A stretch of DNA of 64,000 nucleotides from Roseococcus thiosulfatophilus (GTDB lineage Bacteria; Pseudomonadota; Alphaproteobacteria; Acetobacterales; Acetobacteraceae). The stretch is taken from contig NZ_JAFFQY010000006.1 in NCBI RefSeq assembly GCF_017311575.1, positions 41,615 through 105,614 of the forward strand, written 5' to 3'. Both the position numbers and the translations under genes were made by a program. Position 1 is the stretch's first letter. Each line of letters starts with the position of its first letter. Shown piece by piece: positions 63,201-64,000 of the stretch. Below the pieces are notes generated by a model. It saw nothing but the letters and a program-made list of their open reading frames with translations. It had not been told where the DNA came from and did not search any database.

Positions 63201-63980
63201 CGCGCTGGCCACCGGGCAGGCGGTGCGCCCGCCATCCACCTGCAGATGCGCGCCCGTGATGGCCGAGGCCGCGTCCGAACACAGGAACAGCACCGCCGCC
63301 GTGACCTCGGCCGGCGTGGAATAGCGGCCCAGCGGGATGTTGGCCTTGTAGCGTTCGGCCGCGTCGTTCACGCCGCGCAGCCCGGCCTGCTCTTCCAGGG
63401 AATGGATCATCCGCGTCTCGGTGGGGCCGGGGCAGACGGCGTTCACCCGCACACCCTGCCGCGCCACCTCGCCCGCCACCGAGCGGGTGATGCCCAGCAC
63501 CGCATGCTTGGAGCCCACATAGGGGGCAAGGCCCATGGAGCCCGCCAGAGCCGCCGTGGAGGCCGTGTTCACCACCGCGCCCGCGCCCTGGCGCAGCATC
63601 ACCGGCAGCACCGCGCGCAGGCCGAGGAAGACGCCCTTCACGTTCACGGCCATGACGGCGTCGAAGACCTCCTCCTCCTGCTCCACAAGCGGGCGGACAT
63701 GGCCCTCGATGCCGGCATTGTTGAAGAAGCAGTGGATGCCGCCCCAGGTCTCCACGGCGGCGGCGACATAGGAAGCGACATCGGCCGCGCGCGTGACGTC
63801 AGCGATGCGCGACTGCGCGTCATGGCCTTCCGCCCGCAGCGCGGCGGCGGCGTCGTGCACCAGCGGGTCACGGTCCACCAGCAGCACGCGCGCACCCTCA
63901 CGCGCGAAGCCCTGCGCGGCGTCGAGGCCGAGGCCATTGGCCGCCCCGGTCACCACCGCCACCTTGTCCTTGAAGCGCAT
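63192..63980 (-). CDS. short-chain dehydrogenase/reductase
   Basis: A 262-residue classical SDR. The NAD(P) motif is TGAANGLG near residue 12, NNAG near 88, and the active site has the Ser in NTASTAAL and YVGSK with Tyr and Lys near 155. VNAVCPGPTETRM and GAHLQVDGG are typical. An aspartate in VDRDP at the end of the second beta strand favours NAD over NADP. The ATG at 63980 is preceded by AAGGAGGGAGGGGAGG, a strong ribosome-binding site. It is intact, unlike the SDR-like protein at 23436. Confidence 0.92.
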   Translation of the reverse strand: MRFKDKVAVVTGAANGLGLDAAQGFAREGARVLLVDRDPLVHDAAAALRAEGHDAQSRIADVTRAADVASYVAAAVETWGGIHCFFNNAGIEGHVRPLVEQEEEVFDAVMAVNVKGVFLGLRAVLPVMLRQGAGAVVNTASTAALAGSMGLAPYVGSKHAVLGITRSVAGEVARQGVRVNAVCPGPTETRMIHSLEEQAGLRGVNDAAERYKANIPLGRYSTPAEVTAAVLFLCSDAASAITGAHLQVDGGRTACPVASALR

Positions 63981-64000
63981 CCTCCCCTCCCTCCTTGTTG

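Overview
The window is about 70% G+C, with dense, short-spaced operons and strong G/C preference at third codon positions. Gene content points to an alphaproteobacterium, most likely a Rhodospirillales/Acetobacteraceae member of the Roseomonas type. The evidence is a dusB-ntrB-ntrC-ntrY-ntrX run followed by hfq-hflX, a fused ispDF, type II citrate synthase, and many solute-binding proteins of the ABC, TRAP and Bug types. The family assignment is inference from content, not from a search. I saw no rRNA, tRNA, CRISPR array, insertion sequence, integrase or phage gene. No stretch longer than 300 bases lacks a gene.

Layout. 1-9000: a dipeptide/oligopeptide-type ABC transporter operon with three tandem paralogous binding proteins (the first cut by the window edge), two ATPases, two permeases and a phosphodiesterase/nucleotide-pyrophosphatase-like enzyme. 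9114-10076: an isocitrate lyase/PEP mutase superfamily lyase. 10148-20914: a surface-polysaccharide cluster with two glycosyltransferases divergent from an A+T-richer promoter region, two methyltransferases, an ABC-2 export permease fused to a helical-repeat domain, its ATPase, a KpsE-type chain-length/export protein and a sulfotransferase. 20921-23366: a three-gene operon (nitroreductase, hydrolase, IsdG-like heme monooxygenase) divergent from a small cysteine-containing protein, with a Fur-box-like site between them. 23436-26597: an SDR-fold protein lacking its catalytic residues, then the alpha-E / ATP-grasp pair. 26756-30380: a ThDP enzyme, an enoyl-CoA hydratase and an FAD monooxygenase.

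30482-33000: a Rid protein with queG and queC (queuosine biosynthesis) and a small membrane protein. 33000-38651: a D-aminoacylase-type amidohydrolase divergent from a TRAP transporter with two tandem DctP paralogues, each followed by a hairpin terminator, then DctQ and DctM. 38884-40343: an orphan ABC binding protein and a 55-residue membrane protein. 40344-54752 is one long minus-strand series: a DUF2064 glycosyltransferase-like protein, mtnP, gltA, an inositol-monophosphatase-family protein, hflX, hfq, a HAD phosphatase, a D-amino-acid aminotransferase, ntrX, ntrY, ntrC, ntrB and dusB. 54839-63980: ispDF, a candidate small RNA on the minus strand, a thiolase, an orphan Bug binding protein, an AI-2E family protein, a DsbA-like protein, a DJ-1/PfpI protein, a polyprenyl diphosphate synthase, a DUF2007 protein, a TrmN6-like methyltransferase and an SDR.

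The most interesting items are the structured minus-strand RNA after ispDF (55978-about 56105), the Fur-box/IsdG-like heme operon, the TPR-like/ABC-2 fusion in a sulfated-polysaccharide cluster, the SDR lacking its Ser/Tyr, and hflX, whose conserved N-terminus has no ATG/GTG/TTG start. All calls come from reading motifs and context; none was checked against a database.
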